A stretch of 64,000 nucleotides of DNA. Origin: Actinoplanes derwentensis. GTDB lineage: Bacteria > Actinomycetota > Actinomycetes > Mycobacteriales > Micromonosporaceae. The stretch covers positions 1,116,001 to 1,180,000 of the forward strand of contig NZ_LT629758.1 of NCBI RefSeq assembly GCF_900104725.1, read 5' to 3'. Positions 46,319-55,842 of this stretch are shown in pieces (the stretch's first letter is position 1; every line of letters begins with the position of its first letter). The notes under the pieces were generated by a model. That model ran no database searches. It was not told the DNA's origin and saw nothing but the letters and a program-made list of their open reading frames with translations. The position numbers were made by a program, and so were the translations under genes.

Positions 46319-46893
46319 ATCGGCAGGATGGCATCCGCCGTCAATGGAGGACCGTGAGGCATGCAGGCCTTACAGCGTCGGCGGTGGAATCACCGATCAC
46401 CGCGATTCGCAGCTCGTACAACGTCGCCTCGATGCCGGTACTCCTGGCCCGCATGTCCGGAGGGGCAGACACGTCTCGTGCAAACCTCCGCCGACCGGCT
46501 GGCCCGGCATGGCCATCCTTCCCGAGCTGATCGGCCCATGTCACCCAGGCACGTCTCCGCCAGCGGCCGGTGAGTGATATTTCGCCCTTCGTGCTGCCGG
46601 CCTCCATCCCACGCTCGCCGATCGGTTTCCGCTGGGAGCCGCCCGAAGCCTTCAAGGATAAGGCCGCGCTGGCTGCTCGGCGGCCTCGCTGACGGTGGGT
46701 CGGTCTCGGTGTCCAACCGTGTCCAACATTGCGGATCGGAGCTGGACCATGGCCCGACAATGAGGGTCTCCCTTCGGTACGCACCACGGTCTCCGGCCTA
46801 CCGATTGGCTCTCACTCTGGCCGGTCGGGCGACCGTACTGCAGGGGGTGCCGCAGTGGTGACCGGCCATCGTCTGCAATGGGGAGAAACCGCG
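46319..46893. other. 575 bp without a supported gene
   Basis: Several frames are open on both strands, but none has a ribosome site, coherent codon bias or recognisable motif. The last 40 bp hold the GGGGAGAAA ribosome site of the next gene. Confidence 0.4.
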
Positions 46894-47655
46894 ATGTTCA
46901 ACCGATTCCGGAAGGCGAAGCCCGAACCCGACGAGGCCGACCCACACCTACTGATGGCCCTTGGCGTACAGGCCCTCCAGAATGGGGAGAAGGGACTGGC
47001 GGTCCAGTTGCTGACCGGGGCCGCAGCCACCACCGATCCGACCCTGCTCAGCGACATCGGCTGCCTGCTGTTGGAATGCGGCCGCCGGGACAACGTCTAC
47101 ACGGCCTTCCGCCGGGGCGCCGACCAAGGCGGGGCTGCGGCCATGCACAACCTGGGTGTGTTGTACAAGCAGGACGACCTCCTCGACGAGGCCGAGCGGT
47201 GGTGGCGGGCCGCCTGCGAGCACGGCAACACCGAGAGCCACAACAGCCTGGCGAACCTTCTACGGCTTCGGGGCGATCCGGCCGGAGCTCTGCGGCACTA
47301 CCGGCTCGGGGCCGAGGCCGGATCACCCGACGCGATGGCCAACATGGTCCTGACGCTGGTCGCCGCGGGTGATCGGCGCGTTGAACCACGATCACGCGGA
47401 GCGGTGTTTCCGGACCGCTCTCGCCGGGACAATTTTCCGCGGTGGTTCGGCGTCCGCCGACTTGGCGAACAGAACGGTATGGACACGCTGGTGTCGGCCT
47501 GGCGTTCGATCACCGGCGAACGCCTGCCGCTCGCCGTCCGGTTGGATGTCCGCTACCGGACGGCGAAGGGGTGGCCGGCCGAGCCGATCACGGCGCGACA
47601 GACATGGAACGTACTGCGCGCGCGACTCCGGGCGCCGCCGGTAGGACCGCGGTGA
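46894..47655 (+). CDS. TPR/Sel1-like repeat protein
   Basis: 253 residues from ATG 46894 with GGGGAGAAA upstream. Repeats such as AMHNLGVLYKQDDLLDEAERWW and HNSLANLLRLRGDPAGALRHY are Sel1/TPR-like (residues ~20-160). A stretch of about 25 codons at 47375-47445 has poor codon bias here and better bias in the +1 frame, hinting at two compensating frameshifts. It likely mediates protein contacts; partner unknown. Confidence 0.65.
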   Translation: MFNRFRKAKPEPDEADPHLLMALGVQALQNGEKGLAVQLLTGAAATTDPTLLSDIGCLLLECGRRDNVYTAFRRGADQGGAAAMHNLGVLYKQDDLLDEAERWWRAACEHGNTESHNSLANLLRLRGDPAGALRHYRLGAEAGSPDAMANMVLTLVAAGDRRVEPRSRGAVFPDRSRRDNFPRWFGVRRLGEQNGMDTLVSAWRSITGERLPLAVRLDVRYRTAKGWPAEPITARQTWNVLRARLRAPPVGPR

Positions 47656-47839
47656 CGAGGTGTCAGGACCGCTACCTCGTGCACGCGGCGGTTGGTTGAC
47701 GGTTCCCGTACCGCAGCTCAGGGACCGACGGCAGGTCGTCCGGCCCTGGCGACCTCCTCACGGTTGCGCCTACGTTTCGGTCGAACGGCCGCGGGCGGCT
47801 TGCGGCGCCCCGGGGCGAAGCACTCGCCGGGAGGCTCAC

Positions 47840-48778
47840 ATGGACGCTCCGTCAGGACCTGGCTTCCGGATCGGCAATCGCGGCGGGCCTCACCCTTCGG
47901 ACATCTCGAGCGGGAGGGTACGCGCCCGGCTACGGTCGGCGTGGGCGATGAGTGGACTCGTGGTGGTTCTGAACAGCGCAGCCGCCGCGGCCGGGCTTCT
48001 CGTCGACGGCCTCTACCCTGACTCGGCGGTAGCCGCGGCGGCCTTCCGCGGCAACGATCTGGCCGTCGTGCTCGTTGGCATGCCGGCGTTGACACTCGCT
48101 GTCATCGGCGCCATGCGCGGCTCGTTGCGAGCGCATCTGGTCTGGATCGGGATGCTCGCCTACACGATCTACAACCTCGCCTACTACGTCTTCGGCGCGC
48201 AGTTCAACGACCTGTTCCTGCTCCACGTGGCCGCATTCATCTCGTCCGTGTTCGCGTTCGGGCTGGCGCTGGTGTCTCTCGACGTCACCTCGGTCGGCGA
48301 GCGGTCCGCTCCTCGGGTGCCGGTGCGGTGGATCAGCGTCCTGCTGGTGCTTCCGGCAGCGGCGATCGTGGTGCTGTACAGCGTGTCGTCGGTGCGGTTC
48401 GCGATCACCGGGCAACAACCGTCCGACGTGCTGCCCATGCCGCCGGAACGGGTGCACCTCGCCTACGCGCTCGACCTCACCCTCCTCGTGCCCGCGGTCA
48501 CGGTGGCAGCGGTTCAACTTTGGCGGCGTACGGCCTGGGGCTATGCCCTCGGCACCGCGGCGTGTCTGGCCGTCGGCGTCTACCAGCTCAACTACATCAT
48601 TCAGAAGACCTTCGTCGCAGGAGCGGGTGTCGCGGGCGTGACGCCGTCCGATCCGCGCGATCTGCCGGTCCCTGCGGTACTGCTCACGTCGGCCGCAGTG
48701 TTGCTGCTGGGTCTCCGCAAGGCGCAAACCAGGTCGGCCCCGGACTCGACCGGTGCGACGGAAATGTCCGGCACCTGA
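47840..48778 (+). CDS. Polytopic membrane protein
   Basis: 312 residues from ATG 47840 with GGGAGGC upstream. About eight hydrophobic helices are present, with a periplasmic loop around residue 190 and one around 265. No motif identifies its substrate. The gene ends 30 bp before an IS256 transposase fragment. Confidence 0.75.
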   Translation: MDAPSGPGFRIGNRGGPHPSDISSGRVRARLRSAWAMSGLVVVLNSAAAAAGLLVDGLYPDSAVAAAAFRGNDLAVVLVGMPALTLAVIGAMRGSLRAHLVWIGMLAYTIYNLAYYVFGAQFNDLFLLHVAAFISSVFAFGLALVSLDVTSVGERSAPRVPVRWISVLLVLPAAAIVVLYSVSSVRFAITGQQPSDVLPMPPERVHLAYALDLTLLVPAVTVAAVQLWRRTAWGYALGTAACLAVGVYQLNYIIQKTFVAGAGVAGVTPSDPRDLPVPAVLLTSAAVLLLGLRKAQTRSAPDSTGATEMSGT

Positions 48779-48807
48779 ACCTCGCGACCGTCGGTCGCAC
48801 CCGTTTC

Positions 48808-49332
48808 ATGATCGAACTTATGCTGGGCAGACCCGTGGATACTTCTGCGGTGGCCAAGAAGAAGGATCCGGCGACGACGCCGGAGGGTGTGGACGCCGAA
48901 CTCGTCGGGCGGCTGGTGGAGCAGGCCCGTGCCGCGGGCCTGCAGCTGACCGGCGAGGGCGGTCTGCTGCAGCACCTGACCAAGAGGGTGATCGAGGCCG
49001 CCATGGACGGAGAGATCACTGATCATCTCGGCTATAAGAAGCATGATCCGGCCGGGAAAGACGGCGGGAACTCCCGCAACGGGTCGAGGGCCAAGACGGT
49101 GCTGACCGATGTCGGCCCGGTCGAGATCGCCGTGCCTCGCGACCGGGACGGCTCGTTCGAGCCGCAGATCGTGAGGAAACGCCAGCGGCGGTTGTCCGGG
49201 GTTGAGGACATGGTCCTGTCGCTGTCGGCGAAAGGGCTGACGACCGGGGAGATCAGCGCTCACTTGAGTGAGGTGTATGGCGCCGAGGTGTCGAAGCAGA
49301 CGATCACCGACAAGGTGATGGACGGCATGGGG
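48808..49332 (+). pseudogene. IS256-family transposase, N-terminal fragment
   Basis: About 175 codons from ATG 48808 match the N-terminal part of IS256-type mutator transposases: LTKRVIEAAMDGEITDHLGY, GNSRNGSRAKTV, GPVEIAVPRDRDGSFEPQIV and LSAKGLTTGEISAHL. It stops matching at about 49327-49332, before the catalytic domain, where the sequence becomes the opposing nuclease gene. So the element lost its 3' two-thirds. Confidence 0.85.
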
Positions 49333-50080
49333 TGCCGTCTGCGAGTATGCCGGACTCGACAAGTAGGGCGATTGTGCGGGTGCCGCGGGTTCTCTCAGCG
49401 GCTCGCTCGGTAGCTTCCGCGGCTTCGATCCGGGCTGGCACGACGGTAAATTCCTCTGTGCCGGCGACGGGGTAATAGGTTGAGGTCGTCAGCACCGTCC
49501 CGGTCGGAATGGACCACACTCGGACCAGGACGAGCCGGACGTCGATGTCCATCTCGTTGAGCCATACGGCGGAGGAGGTGACCTGCCGCGGGAACTGGCG
49601 GGCAATCAGGATAAGCCTGGGGCGGCGCAACAACAGGGTGTCCAGCTCGCCGTCGATGTGTCCACGGATCGCAGCGAGCGCCTGTTCCTCGGTCAGGTTT
49701 CCGCCGCGCCGCCGGACAAACCCTGTATGGATGGCGGCCAGGTCCGCCTCTGCGAGCCGGGACACCATCGCGGCATAGGTGATGGCCTGTAGATGGATGT
49801 CGTCCGGAGCGTCGTCGCGCTTGAGTTCCAGCACGACCAGCCTGCCATCGACACCGAGAGCCAGGATGTCCAGCCGGTCTCTCACCGAGCGACCTTGGCC
49901 GTCCGCCCATCGGTCGTACTCGTCAGTGAGGATCATCAGCCCTGGCTCGATGATCTGCGGGTCAGAGATGATCCACTGCTGTAGATCTGATCTTTCCTTG
50001 TAACCCAGACGGCTGAGCATGGTCTCGGCCGCGGCCACAGGTCCGCCGTCGCCCAACACGTAAACTTTTTCTTTGGCCAT
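49304..50080 (-). CDS. PD-(D/E)XK-like nuclease, C-terminus replaced by IS256 sequence
   Basis: 258 residues from ATG 50080; ATGs further upstream are also in frame. The core RLDILALGVDGRLVVLELKRDD has the D...ExK pattern of restriction-like nucleases (NucS/DUF-type). The natural protein runs to about ADGTP, then the reading frame continues into antisense IS256 DNA for ~9 codons. A C-terminal DNA-binding part may have been lost. It could be a defence or repair nuclease. Confidence 0.7.
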   Translation of the reverse strand: MAKEKVYVLGDGGPVAAAETMLSRLGYKERSDLQQWIISDPQIIEPGLMILTDEYDRWADGQGRSVRDRLDILALGVDGRLVVLELKRDDAPDDIHLQAITYAAMVSRLAEADLAAIHTGFVRRRGGNLTEEQALAAIRGHIDGELDTLLLRRPRLILIARQFPRQVTSSAVWLNEMDIDVRLVLVRVWSIPTGTVLTTSTYYPVAGTEEFTVVPARIEAAEATERAAERTRGTRTIALLVESGILADGTPCRPSPCR

Positions 50081-50199
50081 CTCAGTTTTTACTAACCTAC
50101 GCATCGCCATCTGAGATGCGGCCACTCGATGACGCTCATCCGCTGCGGTGACCGGGGCCGACTGCGAAAGGCCGGGCTGCTGTTCCACTCCTGACGAGA

Positions 50200-50421
50200 G
50201 TGGGTGACGCTCTCCGGCCGGAAGCTCAGCCGGGAATGCCTGTCCAGCTCAGCTGGCCAACGGGCCGAAGCTCCCATGGCGGCGAGCGCGCGCTGGAGCG
50301 CCATGAGCGGTCATTCAGTGCGTATTGGCTGGTGTTCGTGGTACGCGATGACGGCTGGTGGGCGCTTCAGGACGGGGATGAACGGCGAGACGAGCGCGGG
50401 GCTGTAGCGTCGCCGGGGTGA
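50200..50421 (+). CDS. Small protein upstream of the SUKH-like gene
   Basis: Up to 73 codons ending in a TGA that overlaps the GTG start of the next frame. The C-terminal half reads FSAYWLVFVVRDDGWWALQDGDE and looks like true coding sequence. The start is not certain. Its DNA is part of the duplicated segment also found at 59874-60019. Confidence 0.35.
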   Translation: MGDALRPEAQPGMPVQLSWPTGRSSHGGERALERHERSFSAYWLVFVVRDDGWWALQDGDERRDERGAVASPG

Positions 50422-50440
50422 ATGCGATGTGGTCCGCGGT
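50300..50440 (+). repeat. Duplicated segment, copy A
   Basis: Closely matches 59874-60019 in the same orientation. The first 41 bases (from GCCATGAGCGG) are identical, and identity continues with small insertions through GTCGCCGGGGTGAA(T/C)GCGATGTGGTCCGCGGT. Confidence 0.9.
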
Positions 50441-51240
50441 CGAGGAGCAGGGCATGCTGGCGGCGGCCGGTACCGCTCCTCGCGTGTGGCAGGCGTCTCC
50501 GGTGACTTACGTTCTGGGCTCGGCGGCGCTGGTCGTGGTGGTTGACGCCGGCGATCGGCCGGATGGCAGCGCGGTGTACGCCGTCGACGAGGTCATCCTC
50601 CGTCCACCGATTCCCGAGGACGCGTTGGGCGTCCTCACCGGGGGACCGGCGGGGTTACCGATAGTGGGTTCGTGTGCGTGCCGGAGGGCTACCTGCCGTT
50701 GGGCCGGCTACGAGTTACCAGTCACAGTTCTACGTGGGATGTCGACAGGTCGCAGTCGACGTTCGAGGACTGTCACCTGAACATCGAGAACCCGTTGCCG
50801 GTTGAAGTGCTCGACCGGGTCCGGCCGTTACCGTCGATCATGCTGTCCGGTGTGGACTGGGCCGACCTATTACCGGGCGATCCCATCGATGCCCTGCGCG
50901 GGTTCCTGACCGCATGGTTCGCTGATGTGCCCGCAGGCGGCACCGCCCCTTCGGTCGGCTCGGATCGCGGCCTGCCGAAGGCCCTTGCCGCGCTGTATGA
51001 GACGGCCGCCGGCCGCCAAGAGGTGCTGGGCGGTTTCAACCGGATTTTCACGCCCGACCAGTTCCGGGTCGCCGGCGATGGCCGGGTCGTGTTCGGCGCC
51101 GAGTGCCAGGGCGTGTGGAATGTGAGCATGGATCCGGTCGAGCCCGATCCCGTGGTGGTCTACGACGATCTCGGGGCTGGCCCGGTGGTGGAACGGGAGC
51201 GGCTGGCTGCCTTCCTGGTGCGGTCGCCGCCGCCCGAATG
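50418..51240 (+). pseudogene. SUKH/SMI1-like protein gene with one frameshift
   Basis: Starts at GTG 50418, coupled to the preceding small frame. The first ~83 codons read to about 50660, after which the protein continues in another frame (VPEGYLPLGRLRVTS, then LPKALAALYETAAGR, then FGAECQGVWNV and ERLAAFLV). The later pieces look like SMI1/KNR4-type immunity proteins. One extra G in the GGGG run near 50660-50664 joins the frames as PAGVTDSGFVCV. Such proteins often neutralise polymorphic toxins. Confidence 0.55.
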
Positions 51241-51306
51241 GATACCGACACCTTCACCATCTACGCGGGTGCTCGGCAGCGCGCTGGACTGCTGCCTGGT
51301 TCGGTG

Positions 51307-51930
51307 TCACAGCTTCTCGGCGCAGGCGACCTTCTGGCTGAGCGGGTCACCGAACTGCGCACGGCCGATTGCGAAGGACGCGTCGTTGCCGGGCGGACAG
51401 ATGGCCTGGATGATGATCGTCACCCGGTGTGTCGCCTTCGGCTGGCCGTCGCAGGGCACCTCTTCCACGTTGGCCAAGCCTTCCGTGACCCGTACGCAGT
51501 CGCCTTCCACGATGCCGGGTCCGCCGCCCTCACCCGGATCGCCCGGATGCGGCGGCTTGAGATTGCGGGCGCACACGAAACTCCAGGTCACCTTCTGCTG
51601 TAACAGCCCGAAATCGGTACCTCGCAGAGCATGGTCCGTCCCTTCCGGACAGTCCGGCTCGGCCATGGCACCCGCGACGCCGCCGCCGACCCCGTCGACC
51701 TGGATCACCTCGGCGACTGCCGCCGGATCTTCGCAGGCCACCTCCTGCCAGCTGCCACCGCCTGCGGACGCATTCTGCGGCGCCACGCAATCCGAGGTGT
51801 TCAGCCCGTCGTCGGCCGGGCTGGGGGTGCGCGCGACCCGAGGTGATCCGCCGCTGCAGCCACCCACCAGCGCGGCCAGAAGGACGGCCAGAGGGACCGT
51901 CGCGCCGAGCACATGCGATCCGGTGCGCAA
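51307..51930 (-). CDS. Septum-formation-like lipoprotein
   Basis: 207 residues from a TTG at 51930 with GGGAGG 5 bp upstream; an ATG at 51981 is a longer option. The lipobox ends LVGGC within the first 30 residues. Two repeats of an extracytoplasmic Cys-containing unit follow (LNTSDCVAP...VACEDP and VEGDCVRV...VPCDG), like the actinobacterial septum-formation family. It closes an operon led by the SARP regulator. Confidence 0.7.
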   Translation of the reverse strand: MRTGSHVLGATVPLAVLLAALVGGCSGGSPRVARTPSPADDGLNTSDCVAPQNASAGGGSWQEVACEDPAAVAEVIQVDGVGGGVAGAMAEPDCPEGTDHALRGTDFGLLQQKVTWSFVCARNLKPPHPGDPGEGGGPGIVEGDCVRVTEGLANVEEVPCDGQPKATHRVTIIIQAICPPGNDASFAIGRAQFGDPLSQKVACAEKL

Positions 51931-52134
51931 ACCGACCTCCCTCAAAACATCGACAACGGTGACATTAATCGGGAATGTCAAGCCGGTGCGCCACGTGCGG
52001 CAGGGTCAGCCATCCGGAGGTCGCTGTCCTCGGCCACCGTGGGGGCGGGCCGCCCACGCCGCCACGCTCGTGTCGACCGCGATCGGGGATCGCAGCCCCA
52101 GCGAAGCGCTGTCTCCATCCCTGCCGGGAGTACC

Positions 52135-52721
52135 TCACAGCTGAGGATGCAACGTGGCGGGCCGATCGTCGGCCGCTCTGCCGTAGGTGACGGCGGCTCG
52201 GACCGCATCGGGGACGGTCGCGGCCAGTGCCGCGTCCGGTCAGGCCCGAGCGCGTCGTTGACCGTCGAGAACGCGATCCGCAGTGCCGCGAAGACAGCGA
52301 TCACGAAGACGGCGGCGTCGTCGTACCCGGCGTCGCGCAACTGCTGCACGTCGGCCGCGCCGACCCGGTTCGGATCCCGCGCGACCTGTCGTCCCCATCC
52401 GGCCATCGCCTGCTCGCGGTCGGTCAACCCCTCGTCGTGACCGAGCAGTACCCCGGCGGCCGCCAACTTCTGCCCCCAAGCCAGGGAGCAGTACGAGTCG
52501 CCGAACGTGGACGCAAGGGCGGTGATAAGGATGCCTCGTTCCCGCACCCCCAGCCGTTGCCCGGCGATGGACTGCCGCATCAGGTCGAACAGCCCGGCCA
52601 TGGTGTCCGGCTGGTACGCCCACAGCATGGTCCCGTTCATCACGTAGCCCATGTCGGACACGTCTTCGTCGAACAGGACGCGAGCCCGCTCCGAGAGGTT
52701 GGGAGGATCGAGGAACCTCAC
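52135..52721 (-). pseudogene. Carboxymuconolactone-decarboxylase (AhpD-like) protein with C-terminal frameshift
   Basis: From a GTG at 52721, overlapping the preceding stop. The N-terminal ~155 residues are an AhpD-like helical fold (RERGILITALASTFGDSYCSL), with a single cysteine rather than CxxC. Near 52237 the frame runs into unrelated sequence, while the next frame gives DAALAATVPDAVRAAVTYG to a TGA at 52135. One extra C restores GPDPDAAL. Without it the protein is longer and ends at 51978. Confidence 0.65.
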
Positions 52722-53022
52722 TGGCGTACCCCATCAGGTTTGTGGGCCAGGAAGGCGACCAGGGCGAGTTCTGCACGCAGCGGGAGACTGTCGCGGATCC
52801 GCATGCTGGCTTGCTCGGTCGCCGCCGAGACGAAGGCGGCCTCACCCACCTGCAGGATCGCCTCGTACGCGGGGCAGGTCGGTCCCCGGCATCGACCCGC
52901 AGCCGGTGGTGCACGGCGACGTACTCGCGGCAGTTGCCGGGTTCGCGGAGACTGGCGAAATCCGCGGCCTGGCGACCCCAGCCCTCGTCGACCCCCTGCC
53001 AGGCGTCCATCGTGCTGGTCAT
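52718..53022 (-). pseudogene. Methyltransferase N-terminus joined out of frame to another gene's end
   Basis: From ATG 53022 (AGGAGAG upstream) the first ~48 codons read VDEGWGRQAADFASL...NCREYVAVHHRL, the N-terminus of a class I SAM-dependent methyltransferase. Then, at about 52880, just before the expected glycine-rich SAM loop, the coding signal moves to another frame (AYEAILQVGEAAFVSAATEQ) and ends at 52718 in a stop overlapping the next GTG. A deletion joining two genes, or a lost base, explains this. Confidence 0.5.
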
Positions 53023-53031
53023 GGTCTCTCC

Positions 53032-54810
53032 TCAGGTGTTGATCAGGCGGTGCAGCTCGGTGTTGTCGATGTCTGCGGCGAGCAGCCGCGCCGAGTTCAG
53101 CGCGGCCGGATCACCCAGCCGGGCGGAGTGCAGGGCGGCCCGGACCACCAGCTCCCGCAGATCGCAGCGGGCGGAGAGGGTCTGCAACGCGGCGAGCAGC
53201 GGCCGGGCCCGGTCCGCGTCGTCACGGTCCAGCGCGGCAGTGATCGCGGTGTCCAGCACGTGGGCGCGGATCCACTGGTATCGGTCGGGCGTCCGGTTGC
53301 ACCGGTCCGCAGCCTCGGTCAACCAGCCGGTCGCGGCGACGTGATCGCCCCTGCCGGCGTAGAGCAGGCCGAGCCCGCGCGCGGCCATCCCCTCCCAACA
53401 CGGATCGCCGAGCTGCACCGCCATCGCCCAGGCCTGTTCCAGTCCGTCGGCCGCCCGTTCCACGTCGCCGGCTTGCAGGTCCAGCTCCGCGCGCAACGCC
53501 TGCGGCCAGGGCAGGAAAGCGATCCAGCGCTGCTCGTGCACCAGCTCCAGCGAACGCTGCACCGCCACGATCGCCGGACTGTGGTCACCGCGCAGCAGGT
53601 GCGCTCGAGCCACAAGCGACAGAGACCACGCCTGCTGCCGGTCGTCGCCACAGCTCCGGGCCCGCTCCACCGACTCGTGCAGCTGCCCGAACGCCGTGGG
53701 GTAGTCGGCATGATCTGACGAGTTCATCCCGCGTACACCCAGCACCGCGGCGAGCTCGCCGTCGGTCTCGGCGAGGTGGTGCGCCTTCGCCAGCCAGCCG
53801 TCCGCCGTGCCGCGCCGACCCGCCTGCACTTCGACGAAACCGAGTTCGCGGTACGCGGTGACCACGCCGACCCGGTCGCCGGCACCAGTGGCGACCTGGA
53901 TCGCCTCGTGCAGCACTACCGCGCCCTCCTCGTCGCGCCCACGAACGGCGTGCACCAGCGCGCCGCCGAGCGCCACCAGTGCCCGGGCTCGCAGGGCGGT
54001 GTCGGCGCAGCGTTCTGCCTCAGCCACCGCCCGGCGCAGGCATTGCAGCCCCGCGTCGACGGCGCCCGCGGCGATGGCCGCCCGGCCCGCCTCGATCTGG
54101 CTGGCGGCTGCCGCCCTGCCACCGATCGCGGGGACACCCACCGCCCCCGGCCGGGCGTCGGCCGCGTCCCGCAGCGCCGCTGACACCTCGACGCCGAGCT
54201 CCCGCCGGAACAGGTCCGCACAGGCCTCGACCTGTGCGGCCGCTGCCCGTCGATCACCGGCGGCGGCCAGACTGCGCACCAGCAACTCGTGATTACCCTG
54301 CTCCAGCGGGGCGAGGGCGACCGCGCGGGTCGCGTACGGCACAGCCGCCCCGGCCCGCCCCGAGGTCAGCAGCGCCAACGCCACCTGTCGCAGCCGCGCC
54401 TCGGCCACGGCTGCGACCCGGCGCCGTTCCACCGCCAGCCAGGCGTCGAACTCCGGGCACGACTCCACCACCAGGCCTTCGAGCAACTCACCGTCCATGC
54501 ACGGATAGTCAACCGCCCCGAGATACACGTCCACGGTCACGTCGGCGCCGAGCGCCGGATCGACCGGGTCTCCGCCCAGCATCCCGGGCAGGCCCAGCGC
54601 GCGCCGTAGTTCGGCGAGGGTCCACCGCAGTGCGCCCAGTGGATCGGCGGCCTCGCAGAACAGCAACTCGGCCAGCCGGGCCCGGCCCGGCGGGCGACCG
54701 GCGAGCAGCAGGTAGGCGAGCAACGCCCACGCCTTGCGGCCACGCGGCCCGGCTACCGGCCGACCGTCCCGTTCGAGCCGGGGCACCCCCAGCAGCCTGA
54801 TCGTGAGCAA
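53032..54810 (-). CDS. SARP/BTAD-type transcriptional regulator with TPR domain
   Basis: 592 residues from a TTG at 54810. The N-terminal winged-helix domain (IRLLGVPRLERDG, then GRKAWALLAYLLL) precedes a bacterial transcriptional activation domain (~95-240) and a long TPR-like helical region. There is no NB-ARC domain. Such proteins activate secondary-metabolite or stress genes. Here the next genes in the same direction encode fragments, an AhpD-like protein and a lipoprotein. Confidence 0.88.
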   Translation of the reverse strand: MLTIRLLGVPRLERDGRPVAGPRGRKAWALLAYLLLAGRPPGRARLAELLFCEAADPLGALRWTLAELRRALGLPGMLGGDPVDPALGADVTVDVYLGAVDYPCMDGELLEGLVVESCPEFDAWLAVERRRVAAVAEARLRQVALALLTSGRAGAAVPYATRAVALAPLEQGNHELLVRSLAAAGDRRAAAAQVEACADLFRRELGVEVSAALRDAADARPGAVGVPAIGGRAAAASQIEAGRAAIAAGAVDAGLQCLRRAVAEAERCADTALRARALVALGGALVHAVRGRDEEGAVVLHEAIQVATGAGDRVGVVTAYRELGFVEVQAGRRGTADGWLAKAHHLAETDGELAAVLGVRGMNSSDHADYPTAFGQLHESVERARSCGDDRQQAWSLSLVARAHLLRGDHSPAIVAVQRSLELVHEQRWIAFLPWPQALRAELDLQAGDVERAADGLEQAWAMAVQLGDPCWEGMAARGLGLLYAGRGDHVAATGWLTEAADRCNRTPDRYQWIRAHVLDTAITAALDRDDADRARPLLAALQTLSARCDLRELVVRAALHSARLGDPAALNSARLLAADIDNTELHRLINT

Positions 54811-54854
54811 CCGTCCCCCGCTCGCCGCGTCCTGCCATCGATGCTGCCGTGCGT

Positions 54855-55065
54855 CTACCGGCGTCGGATGCCGACGGCCTCAAGGTATTCGGCCGGTGCC
54901 ACGACCGTACCGTCGTCGGCCCGGTTGAACTCGCGGGCGACCGCGGCGAGGTCGACGGCGAACTCGGCGAGCCGCTCGCCGGTCAGGCTGCCGGACAACC
55001 GGGTCACCGGGCCGTAGAACTCCCGGAACCACTGCGAGAAGTGCTCCGGGGAACTGGCGATCTGG
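54855..55065 (-). pseudogene. C-terminal fragment of a SAM-dependent methyltransferase
   Basis: About 69 codons ending at TAG 54855 read SSPEHFSQWFREFYGPV and RADDGTVVAPAEYLEAVG, the usual C-terminus of class I methyltransferases. The rest of the gene is missing; the sequence changes to an IS3 transposase at about 55070. Confidence 0.6.
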
Positions 55066-55071
55066 CGCCGC

Positions 55072-55465
55072 CAGAATCAGGGCGCTGAACTGCAAGGACT
55101 CGTGCACCACTCGGACCGCGGCGTCCAATATCGAGCAATCCGCTACACCCAGCGGCTCGCCGAGGCCGGCGCCGTCGCCTCGGTCGGCTCCAAGGGCGAC
55201 TCGTTCGACAACGCCATGGCCGAGGCGTTCAACTCCCTGTACAAGGCCGAACTCGTGCGCAACCGAGGCCCGTGGCGCGGCCTCGACGACCTGGAGATGG
55301 CCACCGTCGAGTACATCGACTGGTACGACAACCGCAGGCTGCACGGCGAACTCGGACACGTCCCACCCGCCGAACACGAGGCCCTACACGCGATGACCCA
55401 ACCGGTCACCGCACCCCTGAAAACCAGCTAACCAACTCTCCATCAAACCCGGGGCTTGACACCGG
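55072..55465 (+). mobile_element. IS3-family element, 3' fragment
   Basis: Coding for the last ~118 residues of an IS3 OrfB integrase (GLVHHSDRGVQY, SKGDSFDNAMAEAFN, EYIDWYDNRRLHGELG) ends at 55431, followed by the terminal CCCGGGGCTTGACA. The 5' part with the first catalytic Asp is missing, so it is dead. Its left edge cuts a methyltransferase gene. Confidence 0.88.
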
Positions 55466-55782
55466 GCCGCGTGGTTCTGACCCCGGCCGGGGTCTACCAC
55501 CAGTCACTGACCAGCGAGTCGTACACGCCATGGGACGCCATCTACGACGTGGGAGTGAACAGCCAACTCCCTTTGATCGTCATCAGGGCACACCCGTCCC
55601 CGAACGCCCGGCACCGAGCCCGCACCCGCCGCCCGAACCGGTTCGAAGAAGGGTTCCGGCCCTCGATCGTCATCGGCGCGCCCGCACTGGGTGCCAACGC
55701 CCGGCCCGTTCTGCGATCACTTGAGCACTACCTGCGCCACCCAGAGAACCGGAACCGGCTAAACACCGCCGATACTTTCTGA
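55466..55782 (+). pseudogene. 5'-truncated gene of unknown function
   Basis: About 105 codons open from the IS3 edge to a stop at 55782: GRVVLTPAGVYHQSLTS, then YTPWDAIYDVG and PSIVIGAPALGANARPVLR. It reads like the C-terminal half of a PH-like domain protein whose 5' end was replaced by the IS3 tail. Confidence 0.4.
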
Positions 55783-55817
55783 ACCGAGGCCCGTGGCGCG
55801 CGGCCTCGACGACCTCA
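55782..55817 (+). repeat. 35-bp copy of internal IS3 sequence
   Basis: AACCGAGGCCCGTGGCGCG(CG)GCCTCGACGACCT repeats bases 55261-55293 of the IS3 fragment with a 2-base insertion. It suggests a rearrangement involving the element. Confidence 0.6.
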
Positions 55818-55842
55818 GCCAGCGAACTGGCAAAATCGCCGC

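Noticed and set aside
47375..47445. Possible double frameshift in the TPR gene
   Set aside because: The gene reads through in one frame and the evidence is codon bias only; noted in the entry but not called a pseudogene.
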